The position numbers and the translations under genes were made by a program. Below, in pieces: positions 17,710 to 27,361 of a stretch of 64,000 nucleotides of DNA. Positions within the stretch are counted from its first letter, which is position 1. Every line of letters starts with the position of its first letter. The notes under the pieces are model-generated. The model saw only the letters and a list, made by a program, of their open reading frames with translations. It was not told the origin of the DNA and did not search any database. Source of the stretch: Paenibacillus sp. L3-i20 (GTDB lineage Bacteria; Bacillota; Bacilli; Paenibacillales; Paenibacillaceae); the NCBI RefSeq assembly GCF_022180385.2, contig NZ_BQME02000001.1, positions 2,655,636 through 2,719,635 on the forward strand, written 5' to 3'.

Positions 17710-19016
17710 TTATTTGCTTGCTTTGTATGCGTTCAGGAATTCTTTTGCTTTCGCTGAATCAGCTTTCAGCTCAAGATCTGTTGCAACAAGCGGGCTTACT
17801 GTTGATACAGCTTTAAACTTGCTGCCGCCGTAGTAAGCCAAAATCTCATCTTGGTTGATGGAGTAGAGGACAGCTTTTCTTAAGTCAACACTTTCCGCAA
17901 CAGGGCGATTTTTCGTATTAATTAGAAGGTACGCCATGGAGTTACTTGGTACTGTTTGCAGAGCTAACTTACTGTCACCCTTCACGACATCAAATTTTGT
18001 CTCTTTTATGCCGTAGAAAAGATGAATTTCGCCGCTACGTAGTGCAGATAGGGAGCTGTCTGCATCTTGAATGAAACGAATTTTGATATTAGAGATGTGC
18101 GGCTCATTATCTGTGCCTTTCATATAACCCGGGTTTTTGTAGAAGATAGCTTCGTAATCGTTTTTGTGTGACAAAATGTAAGGGCCGCTTGTGTACAGCG
18201 TATTGTTGTATTGAGCACCTTCAGTTACAGTGTTTTGATCTCCATATGGAATGTCTTTGTTCACATCAAAGCTTGCTACGTCGTACGTATTAATTGCTTC
18301 AACCTGCTTCTTGGACACAATACCTGCCGATTGGTGGGCAAGATAATTCAATACTTGAGGGAATGGTTTTGTTGTAGTTAACTTCACAACTTGGTATTTG
18401 CCCTCTTTGTGTTGATATGCTCATGGAGTGTGTACGTACGATGATCAGGTACGCTTTGCACGATTGAGTGAGAAGATCACGTCGTCTGCGCCAACACGCT
18501 CGCCAGTATCAACAGCCGTTTTGTCTTTGATAGCTGCAAAGTTGATATCGTCTCTTAGGATGAAATAGTATTCTGAATTGCCTTCTGCAATGACATGATT
18601 GAGCGACAATGAACCAACGGAAGTGATCTTGTCGTCATCAGTCAGATTGAGTAAGCGAACGTGCATGTTTGTATTAATAATGTTAATTGAACCATCGTTA
18701 CCTTTAATAGGATCAAGCGATGTTAACGTCGGCATTGTTGACTGAAGCACAAGGGATTCAGTTGCACGCTTTGACTTGTCCTTGAAATCAACATCTTCCG
18801 AAGGAAGGGAGCGAGACTTAGAAATACGAACGGATTCTTTGTTCAGTACATCTTGAATAAGTGCTTGAGCTTTCAATGAGCTATAGAGTGGAGCAATATA
18901 AGTTTTTTCAAAAACAAGCTTTTCTTCAAGTTTCTTATATGTTTCCTTGAATTGATCAGGCGTTTGTGTGGAAGCCTCATCGATAAGGGTATCGATTTCT
19001 GAATCAGCTGGAAAAG
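17710..19016 (-). pseudogene. oligopeptide ABC transporter binding protein, broken
   Basis: Two blocks of a family 5 solute-binding protein (DppA/OppA type) lie in order on the minus strand. The upstream block has [33 protein letters not shown], then TSLDPIKGNDGS and GERVGADDVIFSLNRAK. The downstream block has YQVVKLTTTKPFPQVLNYLA through YLLINTKNRPVAESVDLRKA to the stop at 17710. Between them (18388-18460) the frame shifts, with VPDHRTYTLHEHI appearing in another frame and part of the chain missing. The N-terminus with its signal peptide is gone: at about 19010 the sequence switches to an ATPase fragment on the other strand. Confidence 0.82.
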
Positions 19017-19554
19017 AGCGAATGAAGCGGGTAGAAGAGCTGTTGGACATGGTCGAACTGAACGAATCCCATGCCATGCGATATCCTCACGAATTTTCAG
19101 GTGGGCAGCGTCAGCGAATTGGTATAGCTCGTACATTAGCAGCAGAACCGGAATTTATCGTATGTGAGTATGTGACGAACCACTATCTGCTCTGGACGTA
19201 TCTATCCAGGCTCAGATTGTGAAGCTGCTTGAAGAACTTCAGCAGCGGCTTGGGCTAACGTATCTCTTTATCGCCCATGACTTGTCCATGGTGAAGCATA
19301 TTAGTGATCGGGTAGCCGTTATGTACAAGGGTAGAATCGTAGAGCTTGCCGAAAGCGAAGAGCTTTATTCAAATCCGCTCCATGCATACACAAAGTCTTT
19401 GCTCGCAGCAATTCCAGTGCCTGATCCTAAGATCGAATCCCGCAAGAAGCTTATCGTACATGAAGAAGCAACCAAAGCAGATCCCTATGGACTCGATCGC
19501 TCACAATTTGTAGAAGTGAATGATGGACATTGGTTAGCTGTTGCAAATATATGA
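19010..19554 (+). pseudogene. OppF/AppF-type peptide transporter ATPase, truncated and frameshifted
   Basis: The C-terminal part of an oligopeptide transport ATPase: signature [17 protein letters not shown], then Walker B, the switch region [20 protein letters not shown], and the oligopeptide/dipeptide extension [16 protein letters not shown]. The Walker A half is missing. Walker B is broken by an eight-base tandem duplication (GTATGTGA at 19160-19167 and again 19168-19175); removing one copy restores [13 protein letters not shown]. The 5' break abuts the inverted binding-protein remnant. Confidence 0.88.
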
Positions 19555-19560
19555 GTGAAA

Positions 19561-19605
19561 AGGAGTTGTCTCTTGGGTCAGTCATGACCTTTTGGGACAA
19601 CTCCT
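19561..19605 (+). terminator. hairpin after the ATPase remnant
   Basis: Ten-base stem AGGAGTTGTC / GACAACTCCT. The tail is not T-rich, so it may be only an RNA hairpin; it lies between convergent genes. Confidence 0.5.
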
Positions 19606-19620
19606 GTGATATGTTTGAAA

Positions 19621-20004
19621 CTAACGTGAAGTGATTTCGTTGCCTTGTGAAGCAATAGGAAGATGAGGAATTTGTTGAAGGGAATGTGCTTGTACGAGCT
19701 TGCCCCATTCATATAATTGCTCTAATATCGGGATGAATTTCTCACCTAGAGGTGCTAAGTAGTACTCCACGTGCGGAGGGTTTTCATCATACACTTTTCT
19801 TACGATAATGCCATCGAGCTCCATTTCCTGCAACTGCTGAGTCATCACCTTTTTACTAACTCCCGGCATTAGTCGCAGCATTTCGTTATATCTTCGTCTT
19901 TGATTTTTTTGCAAATACCATATAATAAGGATCTTCCATTTTCCTTTCATCATATCGATCGCAAATTCCACAGGACATTTTTGGATAGACTTATGCAGGT
20001 GCAT
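19621..20004 (-). CDS. HxlR-family transcriptional regulator
   Basis: 127 residues. The winged-helix HxlR pattern is clear: CPVEFAIDMMKGKWKILIIW near the N-terminus, with the conserved cysteine at position 10, then GVSKKVMTQQLQEMELDGII and the wing EYYLAPLGEKFIPIL. GAGGAAG precedes the ATG. HxlR proteins often sense thiol-reactive compounds and control a divergent gene. Here the upstream region (20005-20168) separates it from a leftward lipoprotein, so no divergent partner is present. Confidence 0.88.
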   Translation of the reverse strand: MHLHKSIQKCPVEFAIDMMKGKWKILIIWYLQKNQRRRYNEMLRLMPGVSKKVMTQQLQEMELDGIIVRKVYDENPPHVEYYLAPLGEKFIPILEQLYEWGKLVQAHSLQQIPHLPIASQGNEITSR

Positions 20005-20168
20005 GACAACACTTCCTCGCCTATTATTTCTATTTCACACTATATTATCAAACATATAGAAGGTAATGGAAATAAAAAAGTAGTCAGTAAACGATAGTCC
20101 GTTTAACTGTCTACTTTATAGTCGCTGAGGGAATGTTATTTTAAACAATTAGGAAGAAGGGTTTACTC

Positions 20169-21017
20169 TTATAAATTGCTCAATGCGGCTAACCATTCTT
20201 CATCGGTTATCGTATTTTGTACAACTTTATCCTGAATTTCTTTCGATAGAGTTGGAGTGCTGAAACGTATATAGTCTGCCTCTACAGTGAAATCGGGTTC
20301 GCCATATAAGTTGGTTAGGATACTTATTCCTACTTGCAGTTCATCCGGCAAGTCTGTTCGCTCCGACGAGGAGGCGAATTGCCACTCTCCTTGCTCATCT
20401 TCTTTATACATCTTCACAAACTTTGTACCGACACGCACCATTCGAAGAATGATCCATTCTGTATTAACTTCCTTTACTATGTAGCCAGATCGGCCATTTA
20501 TAGTTTGCTTAAAGTCGATGATTCTTTTGTTTCCGTTACCACCAGTAGTGAAATATTCCCAATTCTCATCACCAGCTTTTACAACTTCACCTTCTATTTG
20601 ACTCGGCATCCTAGCCATCAACCCTGCAAGATCAAAAGCTCCACTCGGTATTGATGTGGCATTGCCGAGCACTTTGACTCTCATCGTAACTGAAAAGTCC
20701 CCTTTAACCTTTTTATAGGACAAATGACCATTAAAAGAGTTGTACCAGGTGCCTGCTACTGGATCGATAAAGAGAGATCCAGGTTTTGTTTCATTAATAT
20801 TTAAAGTTTCAACAAATCGCTCTATATTTTTAATATTAGAAATATCTTTTGCAGTCAACCATTGATCAAGTGTATTTGACTGATCAAACTCATCGCTTAA
20901 CTTAACCAATTCATCAAGTTGAGCTGACGTTTTATTGCTGTTAGTACTGCAGCCAGTGATGAACAGGGTGCAGCATACTGTAGTCATAACAATTGCTGCT
21001 TGTTTCTTCAGATTCAA
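20169..21017 (-). CDS. DUF1349 domain lipoprotein
   Basis: 283 residues starting at TTG 21017, chosen because AGGAGGAG lies just upstream. Lipoprotein signal peptide with lipobox FITGC (C23). The body (about 75-265) is the concanavalin-like DUF1349 domain: GTWYNSFNGHLSYKKVKGDF, GLMARMPS, EYFTTGGNG, then EADYIRFSTP. The family is related to beta-sandwich glycan-binding or glucanase-like proteins, with no proven activity. It should sit on the outer face of the membrane. Its C-terminus carries a short acidic tail. Confidence 0.82.
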   Translation of the reverse strand: MNLKKQAAIVMTTVCCTLFITGCSTNSNKTSAQLDELVKLSDEFDQSNTLDQWLTAKDISNIKNIERFVETLNINETKPGSLFIDPVAGTWYNSFNGHLSYKKVKGDFSVTMRVKVLGNATSIPSGAFDLAGLMARMPSQIEGEVVKAGDENWEYFTTGGNGNKRIIDFKQTINGRSGYIVKEVNTEWIILRMVRVGTKFVKMYKEDEQGEWQFASSSERTDLPDELQVGISILTNLYGEPDFTVEADYIRFSTPTLSKEIQDKVVQNTITDEEWLAALSNL

Positions 21018-21047
21018 TGTATCTCCTCCTATGAAATGGTGTATCAT

Positions 21048-21479
21048 CGTCTATTTAAATTCATCATAATCAAATACAGAAATAGCGACAAGAAGGCACT
21101 TTTAAGTAACCTGTAACAATAAGTCTTTTGAACACATCCATAATTTGTATCAGTTGTTTCTAGATTAATATGATTTATAGAAGAAGCGGAAGCATTTTTC
21201 GCAAAAAATAATAGCAGATTAGAAGCTGATCTAGAAGATCGAATAGATCTATATGGAGCAGCTTATTTATTTCAAATAAACCGAATCAAGTGACCTTAAC
21301 TTATGCTCTTACCATTATTTTCGCTGAACAAAACAGCGCTAGTATGTACACGAATAAGATCGTCATCTGCCCTCCTGCAACAAGTAAGAACTGTCCCTTT
21401 AACGGTGAATAGCAATCTGATAACGTAGCATTACAATCAGAAAATGGTTATTCCTCAAATAGTAAGGAGCAACGTTGTT
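21048..21479. other. intergenic region with a short remnant
   Basis: At about 21175-21293 a plus-strand frame of some 37 codons (EEAEAFFAKNNSRLEADLED, then DLYGAAYLFQINRIK) ends in TGA without any start. It looks like a C-terminal scrap of an unrecognised gene. The rest is upstream sequence of the permease. Confidence 0.35.
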
Positions 21480-22748
21480 ATGCCACAACTTCACGAACTA
21501 ACGACAAACTTACGTAAAGTACTGAGACTCCCACAGATTATAGCTCTTTACATCGGCTCAGTCATTGGATCGGGAATTTTACTTATACCAGGTATGGCTG
21601 CAGAGGTAGCAGGTCCCGCATCAATTCTAGCATGGTTTGTTATGTCTATTCTCGTTATTCCAATGGCGGTAACGATGGGGCTTCTGGCATCTAAACACCC
21701 AAGCTCTGGTGGTGTCGCACACTTTGCTAAACTAGCCTTTGGAGCTCAATATGGTAATCTTGTAGGCTGGTTGTTTTTATTATCTGTCCCATTTGGCGGA
21801 GGTATATTGGCTGTAACTGGCGCGAGGTATATAGGTGTGCTGCTAGATTGGGGGCAAAACCAAGTATATGTTGCTGCAGCTTTTATTGTATTGGTTCCTA
21901 TCATATTGAATGTATTTGGGTTAAAGTTGGCTGGGAAAGTCCAAACGGCTGTTATTGCGCTCATTATTTCCATTTTGTTACTTGCTATCTGTGCTGCAAT
22001 TCCTTATCAGTCACCGGATAATTTTACACCCTTTGCGCCGAACGGGTGGTTTAGTGTTGCGCAGGCAGCAGGGCTATTGTTCTGGTGTTTTATCGGCTGG
22101 GAAGCGGTGACGCATTTATCTTCGGAATTTGTAGATCCTGAAAGGGATGCGATACGAGGAGTACTATGGAGTGCTGGCATTGTGGCACTGCTCTATTTCG
22201 CCATTGCATATTTCACAATTGCTACTGGAAGCTACGGCGGTGCTGCATCGGCCGCTTCGTTAAGTCTTATGGTCCAGTTGTCACTTGGACAAGCGGGTGG
22301 TTGGGTTGTCGCTATCGCAGCCGTTTTCATTTGTTTCGCGGTCCTTAACGCCTATGCAAGCGCAGCATCACGAATCGCTTATACGTTATCAGTAGAAGGA
22401 GCAGCGCCACGACTATTAGGTGTTATGCATCAGCGCTACCATACGCCTATTGGAGGGTTAATGTTCGTTGCCGTCGGGTGTATTTTGACACTGCTATTAC
22501 TTTATAGCGAAGTCGTTACATTGGCGCAACTCATTCAGTGGCCGAACGCTACTTATGTTGCAACGTATATCGTCGGCTGTATGGCGGGGGTACGTCTATT
22601 GGCTGGCAGTAAGCTGGGCAAGGCAGCAGCCATTGTTTCACTTGTGAGCACATTGTGCTTGTATCCATTTCTAGGCTGGTCGGCTCTATACCCACCAGTT
22701 ATTGTGATTATCATATATTTATTTCGTCGGAGGAATTGGTCAGCATGA
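21480..22748 (+). CDS. APC-superfamily amino acid permease or exporter (YjeH-like)
   Basis: 422 residues from the ATG at 21480 with AAGGAG ten bases upstream. About twelve transmembrane helices. The first-helix APC motif is IGSVIGSGILLIPGMAAEVA, followed by GPASILAWFV and the SSGGVAHFAKLAFG loop. The family includes YjeH, which exports methionine and branched-chain amino acids in E. coli. Substrate and direction here are inference. It stands alone. Confidence 0.85.
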   Translation: MPQLHELTTNLRKVLRLPQIIALYIGSVIGSGILLIPGMAAEVAGPASILAWFVMSILVIPMAVTMGLLASKHPSSGGVAHFAKLAFGAQYGNLVGWLFLLSVPFGGGILAVTGARYIGVLLDWGQNQVYVAAAFIVLVPIILNVFGLKLAGKVQTAVIALIISILLLAICAAIPYQSPDNFTPFAPNGWFSVAQAAGLLFWCFIGWEAVTHLSSEFVDPERDAIRGVLWSAGIVALLYFAIAYFTIATGSYGGAASAASLSLMVQLSLGQAGGWVVAIAAVFICFAVLNAYASAASRIAYTLSVEGAAPRLLGVMHQRYHTPIGGLMFVAVGCILTLLLLYSEVVTLAQLIQWPNATYVATYIVGCMAGVRLLAGSKLGKAAAIVSLVSTLCLYPFLGWSALYPPVIVIIIYLFRRRNWSA

Positions 22749-22903
22749 TTCAGACTTCAAAGGGACACACATTTCTTATTTCGGTAGTAGCTATCACTAT
22801 TGGTAGCGTTTTTTGAATGAGTCATTTACAGTTACGCTGCTTATAAGGGGCTAGTGTGTATAGTAGGGAGTATTTACCTCGTGAATCGTAAGAGTCGAGT
22901 TAG

Positions 22904-23443
22904 CTAGTATGCTTGCATGAGTTCAAATATTTTGCGAGTTGTGTTAACGTTTCTAATAGACATATGCTGATAAATGGTTAAACTAATTATTTTTTTCATG
23001 CCGCTTTTGTTTGCATTTTCTCTGTCAATAGACCAAAGAATAGCTCCAGGAACGTATTTTACACGATCGATATCTTGCCTAAGGGCGAGCTTATCCATTA
23101 CAGACTCATTATCAATTTCATCCCATAGGAAGAGCACATCACTTTTCATGACGTCATTGTTTGCCCATGAGTCAGGTAGAGCTTGGATAACTGTTTGTAT
23201 ATCCGCATAACTACGAACAACTACTTTAATGGCGAGAGCAAAATCGGCTAAAATGGCTTCTTCCAAAGTGCGTGAGAGCTCTGTTTTGTCATGAGTGTTA
23301 CTGCGAAAAATAATATTACCAGTATTAATGTAAGTTACAACATCGTTCATTCCAACGTGTTCAAACGTTGTTTTGAGCAACTTCATATCCACTTTATTTT
23401 TCCCACCAACGTTAATGCCACGCAGCAATGCAATATAAATCAT
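22904..23443 (-). CDS. DUF1697 family protein
   Basis: 179 residues from the ATG at 23443 (GGGAGGAAGG upstream; an earlier in-frame start lacks a site). The start MIYIALLRGINVGGKNKVDM and the following VVTYINTGNIIF are hallmarks of DUF1697. The function of this widespread family is unknown; two ferredoxin-like domains are known from structures. Confidence 0.88.
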   Translation of the reverse strand: MIYIALLRGINVGGKNKVDMKLLKTTFEHVGMNDVVTYINTGNIIFRSNTHDKTELSRTLEEAILADFALAIKVVVRSYADIQTVIQALPDSWANNDVMKSDVLFLWDEIDNESVMDKLALRQDIDRVKYVPGAILWSIDRENANKSGMKKIISLTIYQHMSIRNVNTTRKIFELMQAY

Positions 23444-23668
23444 AACAAGTCGCCTTCCTCCCAAGTAAATGTACACCTATCAAAATTATACTAATAACTG
23501 TAAAGTGAAACAACATCGAGCAATGGATGAAATAGAGATATAGATAAAGCGATTCGATCAAGGGAGAGATGTCTCGATCTCTTCCTTCTGTTTGTAACGC
23601 AGAACATTTAGTATAATATAGCTTGTCTATATGATCGAATAAAAGCTTAATGAAAAAGGAGCCTCTAT

Positions 23669-24367
23669 ATGGCGAAGTCTAAATATTATGTAGTTTGGGT
23701 TGGACGCAAACCTGGCGTATATACAGTATGGTCAGAATGCCAAGAACAAGTGAACAAATTTGAAGGTGCAAAGTTTAAATCCTATGAATCGAAAGAAGAA
23801 GCAGAGAGTGCTTATCGATCGGGTTGGCAAACGCAGTGGGGCCAAGGGGGAAGTAAGTCACAGAGTGAAAAACAAAGTATGACATCTAGTAAAAAGAAAA
23901 GTGCTGACGTTAAGGGTATCGTTCGCCAGAAGGCAGATTCTCTGCTAAGTGCTTCGACAGATGAGATTGACTACGATAGCATTTCTGTTGATGTTGGTAC
24001 AAGCGGCAACCCTGGACCAACAGAATATAAAGGTGTAGATACACAAACGGGCGATGTGTTGTTTACATTCGGACCAGTGATGGGTACAAACAATCTGGGC
24101 GAATTTCTTGCAATTGTGCATGCGCTTATGTATTTGCAAAAGTTAGGCAGTAGTAAAACGGTTTACAGCGACTCAATGACCGCAATGAAATGGGTTAGGC
24201 AGAAAAAAGTAGCTTCCACACTTGTTCGCAACGAGTCCACGAAAGCGATTTGGTTAGCAACGGACCGTGCGGTAGAATGGCTTCAAACAAACAATTATAA
24301 GAGTAATATCGTAAAATGGAAGACGGATGAATGGGGCGAGATTAAGGCGGACTATGGCAGAAAGTAG
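23669..24367 (+). CDS. ribonuclease H family protein with viroplasmin-type hybrid-binding domain
   Basis: 232 residues. Residues 1-55 form the small hybrid-binding (caulimovirus viroplasmin-like) domain: YYVVWVGRKPGVYTVWSECQ and FKSYESKEEAESAY. A polar linker follows. The RNase H domain (about 100-232) shows SVDVGTSGNPGP with the first acid, NNLGEFLAIVHAL with the glutamate, and YSDSMTAMKWV with the second aspartate. AAAGGAG precedes the ATG. It likely degrades RNA in RNA-DNA hybrids. Confidence 0.88.
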   Translation: MAKSKYYVVWVGRKPGVYTVWSECQEQVNKFEGAKFKSYESKEEAESAYRSGWQTQWGQGGSKSQSEKQSMTSSKKKSADVKGIVRQKADSLLSASTDEIDYDSISVDVGTSGNPGPTEYKGVDTQTGDVLFTFGPVMGTNNLGEFLAIVHALMYLQKLGSSKTVYSDSMTAMKWVRQKKVASTLVRNESTKAIWLATDRAVEWLQTNNYKSNIVKWKTDEWGEIKADYGRK

Positions 24368-24412
24368 TGCCGCCCGAAATGGCAATTGCTCAATCAGATT
24401 ACACGAACATTG

Positions 24413-24751
24413 TTAAGGTCTAATAGTCACTCTAGTTCCAATAGGAACATGGGCAGATAGATCAAGCACATCGGAATTAAACATACGTATACATCCGTGG
24501 CTGACGGCATGGCCAATAGATGAAGGATCATTGGTCCCATGAATACCATAATGTGGTCTAGACAAGCCCATCCACAACACACCGAATGGACCGCCGGGAT
24601 TGGGTTGCTTGTTGACGATTGTATATTCACCCAGGGGTGTTTCTGTCAGTATTTTACCGATGGCAATGGGATATCCACGTACAACGATATTGTCTTCTAA
24701 CAGATAAAGGTGTTTGTCGTTTAAAGAAATAACAATACGATAAATCGGCAT
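24413..24751 (-). CDS. L,D-transpeptidase (YkuD domain)
   Basis: 112 residues consisting of little more than the YkuD catalytic domain. The active site is [10 protein letters not shown]...SHGCIRM with catalytic cysteine C87. No LysM domain and no signal peptide are visible, as in the short Bacillales forms. It should form 3-3 peptidoglycan crosslinks or act at the spore envelope. GGAGGGAG lies just before the ATG. Confidence 0.9.
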   Translation of the reverse strand: MPIYRIVISLNDKHLYLLEDNIVVRGYPIAIGKILTETPLGEYTIVNKQPNPGGPFGVLWMGLSRPHYGIHGTNDPSSIGHAVSHGCIRMFNSDVLDLSAHVPIGTRVTIRP

Positions 24752-24833
24752 ATGACTCCCTCCTTAGTAGCTCATCATATGCCGATTAGATTGTACATGT
24801 GTGATTGCTTGATTGAAGTGTATGTACTGGGAT

Positions 24834-25295
24834 TTATGCTCGGACAACCTGTTTGAGCCCTTTTTCCCAACGTTCTTCGGTTAATTCTTTATTAGATAAT
24901 GTTTGAACCCGGGTTTCCATCAGCTCGAATCCATTTCTAGAATATATGCGCCTTGCAGATATAAGTTCGCTGTTAGTCCAAAGGATGATCGTTTTGAATT
25001 TTATTTCCTCGCAAAATGTAATTGCCCTTTGTACAAGCTGATGTCCATAGCCAGTCCCGCGTAAGCTAGGCTCAACAAGGAATAAACCGAGCTGCGCAGT
25101 ATGTTCATCGACCTTTTTAATACTAATAGAACCTCTTTGCATTCCCTCAATGTCCAATATCCAAATATTTTCTTTAGGATCGGACCTCTTAACAAATCCG
25201 TAAGCACTTTGCTCAATAAACTCCCGAAACGTTAAATCATAGCTAAATTCTCTGTTGTAGAGCTCATAATGTGAGTTAAAGTTGACGATTAATGC
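24834..25295 (-). pseudogene. GNAT domain resembling the C-terminal half of MarR-GNAT proteins, start missing
   Basis: The GNAT core is complete (GLFLVEPSLRGTGYGHQLVQ as acetyl-CoA loop, then ARRIYSRNGFEL). The reading frame continues upstream as HYELYNREFSYDLTFREFIE and EFIEQSAYGFVKRSDPKENI, the linker found in fused MarR-GNAT proteins, and is then stopped by a TAG at 25296-25298. There is no ATG in the upstream part and no ribosome binding site. A truncated fusion gene is most likely; expression from a rare start cannot be excluded. Confidence 0.6.
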
Positions 25296-25359
25296 CTATT
25301 AGAGCATCATTGATTTGAATAAGTTGAAAGCCGAGGTGGGTTTAATCATATTATCGAAT

Positions 25360-27177
25360 ATGAAGAAATGGCAATGGCACGATTGGATGATATCCATTGT
25401 TCGGACATTGTGGTTAATCAATTTTTTATTGGTTCTATTAATCGATCCCAAATTATATACGGCTCCGATATGGATCGTGCTCATGCTTGCTTTTGCAGTC
25501 TATACGATTCCAGTTTTTATTCAGCAGTTCAGCAACCGAGGGTACATTGCTTCGGAAATTATATTGGCAGGTGCATTTCACATCTTCTTAATCTATGCAC
25601 TCCCTGAGCAAACTTGGCAATTCGTGATTTTCGCCTTTATGATCGGATTTTTCTGCAATCGACAAATGTTATGGTGGGCAACGATTCCTACTATTGTCAT
25701 TATCCCTCCTATACTAGGGTGGATTAGTGGAGAACCTCTTCATATGATTGCTCTGACTATGCCATTTCGCTGTGCAACGGGGTTCATATTTGGTTATGCT
25801 TTTCAGACACTTGTGCAAAATCAAAAGCATAGGGCGATTATCGAAGAGCAGAAGCGTGTGCTGGAGCAGCATATTAGCCAAATAGGGGAGCTTACTTTAA
25901 TGGAAGAGAGAAGTCGGCTGTCGCATGAGTTACATGATACGATTGGTCATACACTTACGTCGCTTGTAGTCGGAATGGAATCTCTCCGTCCATCATTACC
26001 AGATCAGCAGTCCGAGCGTCTACATACACTTATAGAATTAGGTCGCAACGGCTTGGATGATATCCGCAAACATTTGCATCAGCTATCGCCAGCCCCGTTC
26101 AAAGGATCATTAAGTGAGTCGCTAATCCAGTTGACGCAGGATTTTACGAATTCAACGGGTGTAGCTATCAGCTTCCGATTAATTGGCAATGAGGTTCCAG
26201 TAATGAATCAGATGAGCTTTTGCTTATACCGATGCACCCAGGAATCATTAACAAATGCTGTCAGACACGGCGGAGCGAATTCAATTATTGTTCATCTATA
26301 TTTTGAAAATGAGCAATTACGTTTACAGATTGAAGATAATGGAGCGGGGATGGAGCAGGTTCGTTATGGCTTCGGCTTGACAGGGATGAAGGAGCGTCTT
26401 CATCAGTGGCGAGGATATTTAACGATACATTCTAGACCAAATGAAGGCACGATTGTTATATGTACACTTCCTTTTCAAATAGAGGAAGAACCCGAAGCTA
26501 GAATCAAGTTATTACTGGTTGATGATCAAGCCATTATTACAGATAGTTTGGGACAAATATTCGCTCAACATGCTGATCTGAACGTGGTAGGGACAGCAGG
26601 TGATGGACAAATTGCGGTGGAGCAATGTGAAACGTATGAACCGGATATCGTACTTATGGATGTACAAATGAAAGGGATGAATGGGATTGAGGCGCTGCAA
26701 GTAATGAAAGAACGTTGGCCTAATATGAAGGTTGTACTTATGACTACGTTCGAAGATCCGACGCAAGCAGCTACTGCACTTGGATGGGGAGCAGATGGGT
26801 ATATGCTGAAGTCGATACATCCAAGAGAACTGACCAATGCGATCAAATTGATTTATAGCGGTGGTACATGGATTGATCAAACAATATCTACACTTGTTTT
26901 TGAGGATATAAAACGTCAGAAGGAAAATCATAAAGAGCATCAAAAGCAGGGGCATCTGCAAGAGGAACTTCCGTATGGACTGACGAAACGTGAGCTAGAG
27001 ATTTTACAGCTCTTAGCAGCAGGTATGCGTTATAAATCGATCGCAACGAAGTTGTTTCTTTCCGAAGGGACGATCCGCAACTATTGCTCAACATTGTATT
27101 CAAAGTTAGGTGTGAGCAACCGCGAGGAGGCCATTGAAGCAGCTAGATCAGAAGCGTTATTAGTGAAAGAGCAATAG
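25360..27177 (+). CDS. fused membrane histidine kinase and NarL-type response regulator
   Basis: 605 residues from the ATG at 25360. The start is uncertain: GAGGTGGG at 25330-25337 is rather far away, and an in-frame TTG exists at 25315. Order: five or six transmembrane helices (to about residue 150), coiled linker, HisKA_3 box RLSHELHDTIGH with phosphoacceptor His192, HATPase motifs ESLTNAVRHGGAN and DNGAGM, FGLTGMKERL; then from about residue 382 a receiver domain (LLLVDDQ, phosphoacceptor D434 in LMDVQM, K in GYMLKS) and a LuxR/NarL helix-turn-helix (LTKRELEILQLLAAGMRYKS). Kinase and regulator are normally separate genes. No stop and no internal start codon occurs at the junction. Confidence 0.85.
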   Translation: MKKWQWHDWMISIVRTLWLINFLLVLLIDPKLYTAPIWIVLMLAFAVYTIPVFIQQFSNRGYIASEIILAGAFHIFLIYALPEQTWQFVIFAFMIGFFCNRQMLWWATIPTIVIIPPILGWISGEPLHMIALTMPFRCATGFIFGYAFQTLVQNQKHRAIIEEQKRVLEQHISQIGELTLMEERSRLSHELHDTIGHTLTSLVVGMESLRPSLPDQQSERLHTLIELGRNGLDDIRKHLHQLSPAPFKGSLSESLIQLTQDFTNSTGVAISFRLIGNEVPVMNQMSFCLYRCTQESLTNAVRHGGANSIIVHLYFENEQLRLQIEDNGAGMEQVRYGFGLTGMKERLHQWRGYLTIHSRPNEGTIVICTLPFQIEEEPEARIKLLLVDDQAIITDSLGQIFAQHADLNVVGTAGDGQIAVEQCETYEPDIVLMDVQMKGMNGIEALQVMKERWPNMKVVLMTTFEDPTQAATALGWGADGYMLKSIHPRELTNAIKLIYSGGTWIDQTISTLVFEDIKRQKENHKEHQKQGHLQEELPYGLTKRELEILQLLAAGMRYKSIATKLFLSEGTIRNYCSTLYSKLGVSNREEAIEAARSEALLVKEQ

Positions 27178-27199
27178 AAGAAACGATTATAACGGCCGT

Positions 27200-27290
27200 C
27201 TGAATAGCTGATTTAACGCTAAAACAAGCTATTCTACAGCTTGATGACGTCATATGACGGTTCGTCACTTACCGTTATGACAGCCCCTTT
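27200..27290 (+). promoter_or_regulatory. palindromic sequences upstream of the sensor-domain gene
   Basis: GAATAGCT...AGCTATTC forms an eight-base inverted repeat, followed by the palindrome ATGACGTCAT and an imperfect repeat ATGACGGT...ACCGTTAT. These could be a binding site for the adjacent NarL-type domain. This is a position-based suggestion only. Confidence 0.35.
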
Positions 27291-27361
27291 TGTATTGTTA
27301 TCTTATCGCAAAGTAGTGGGGTGACTTTAGCGCAATTATGATGACAAAGGGGATTTTATCA

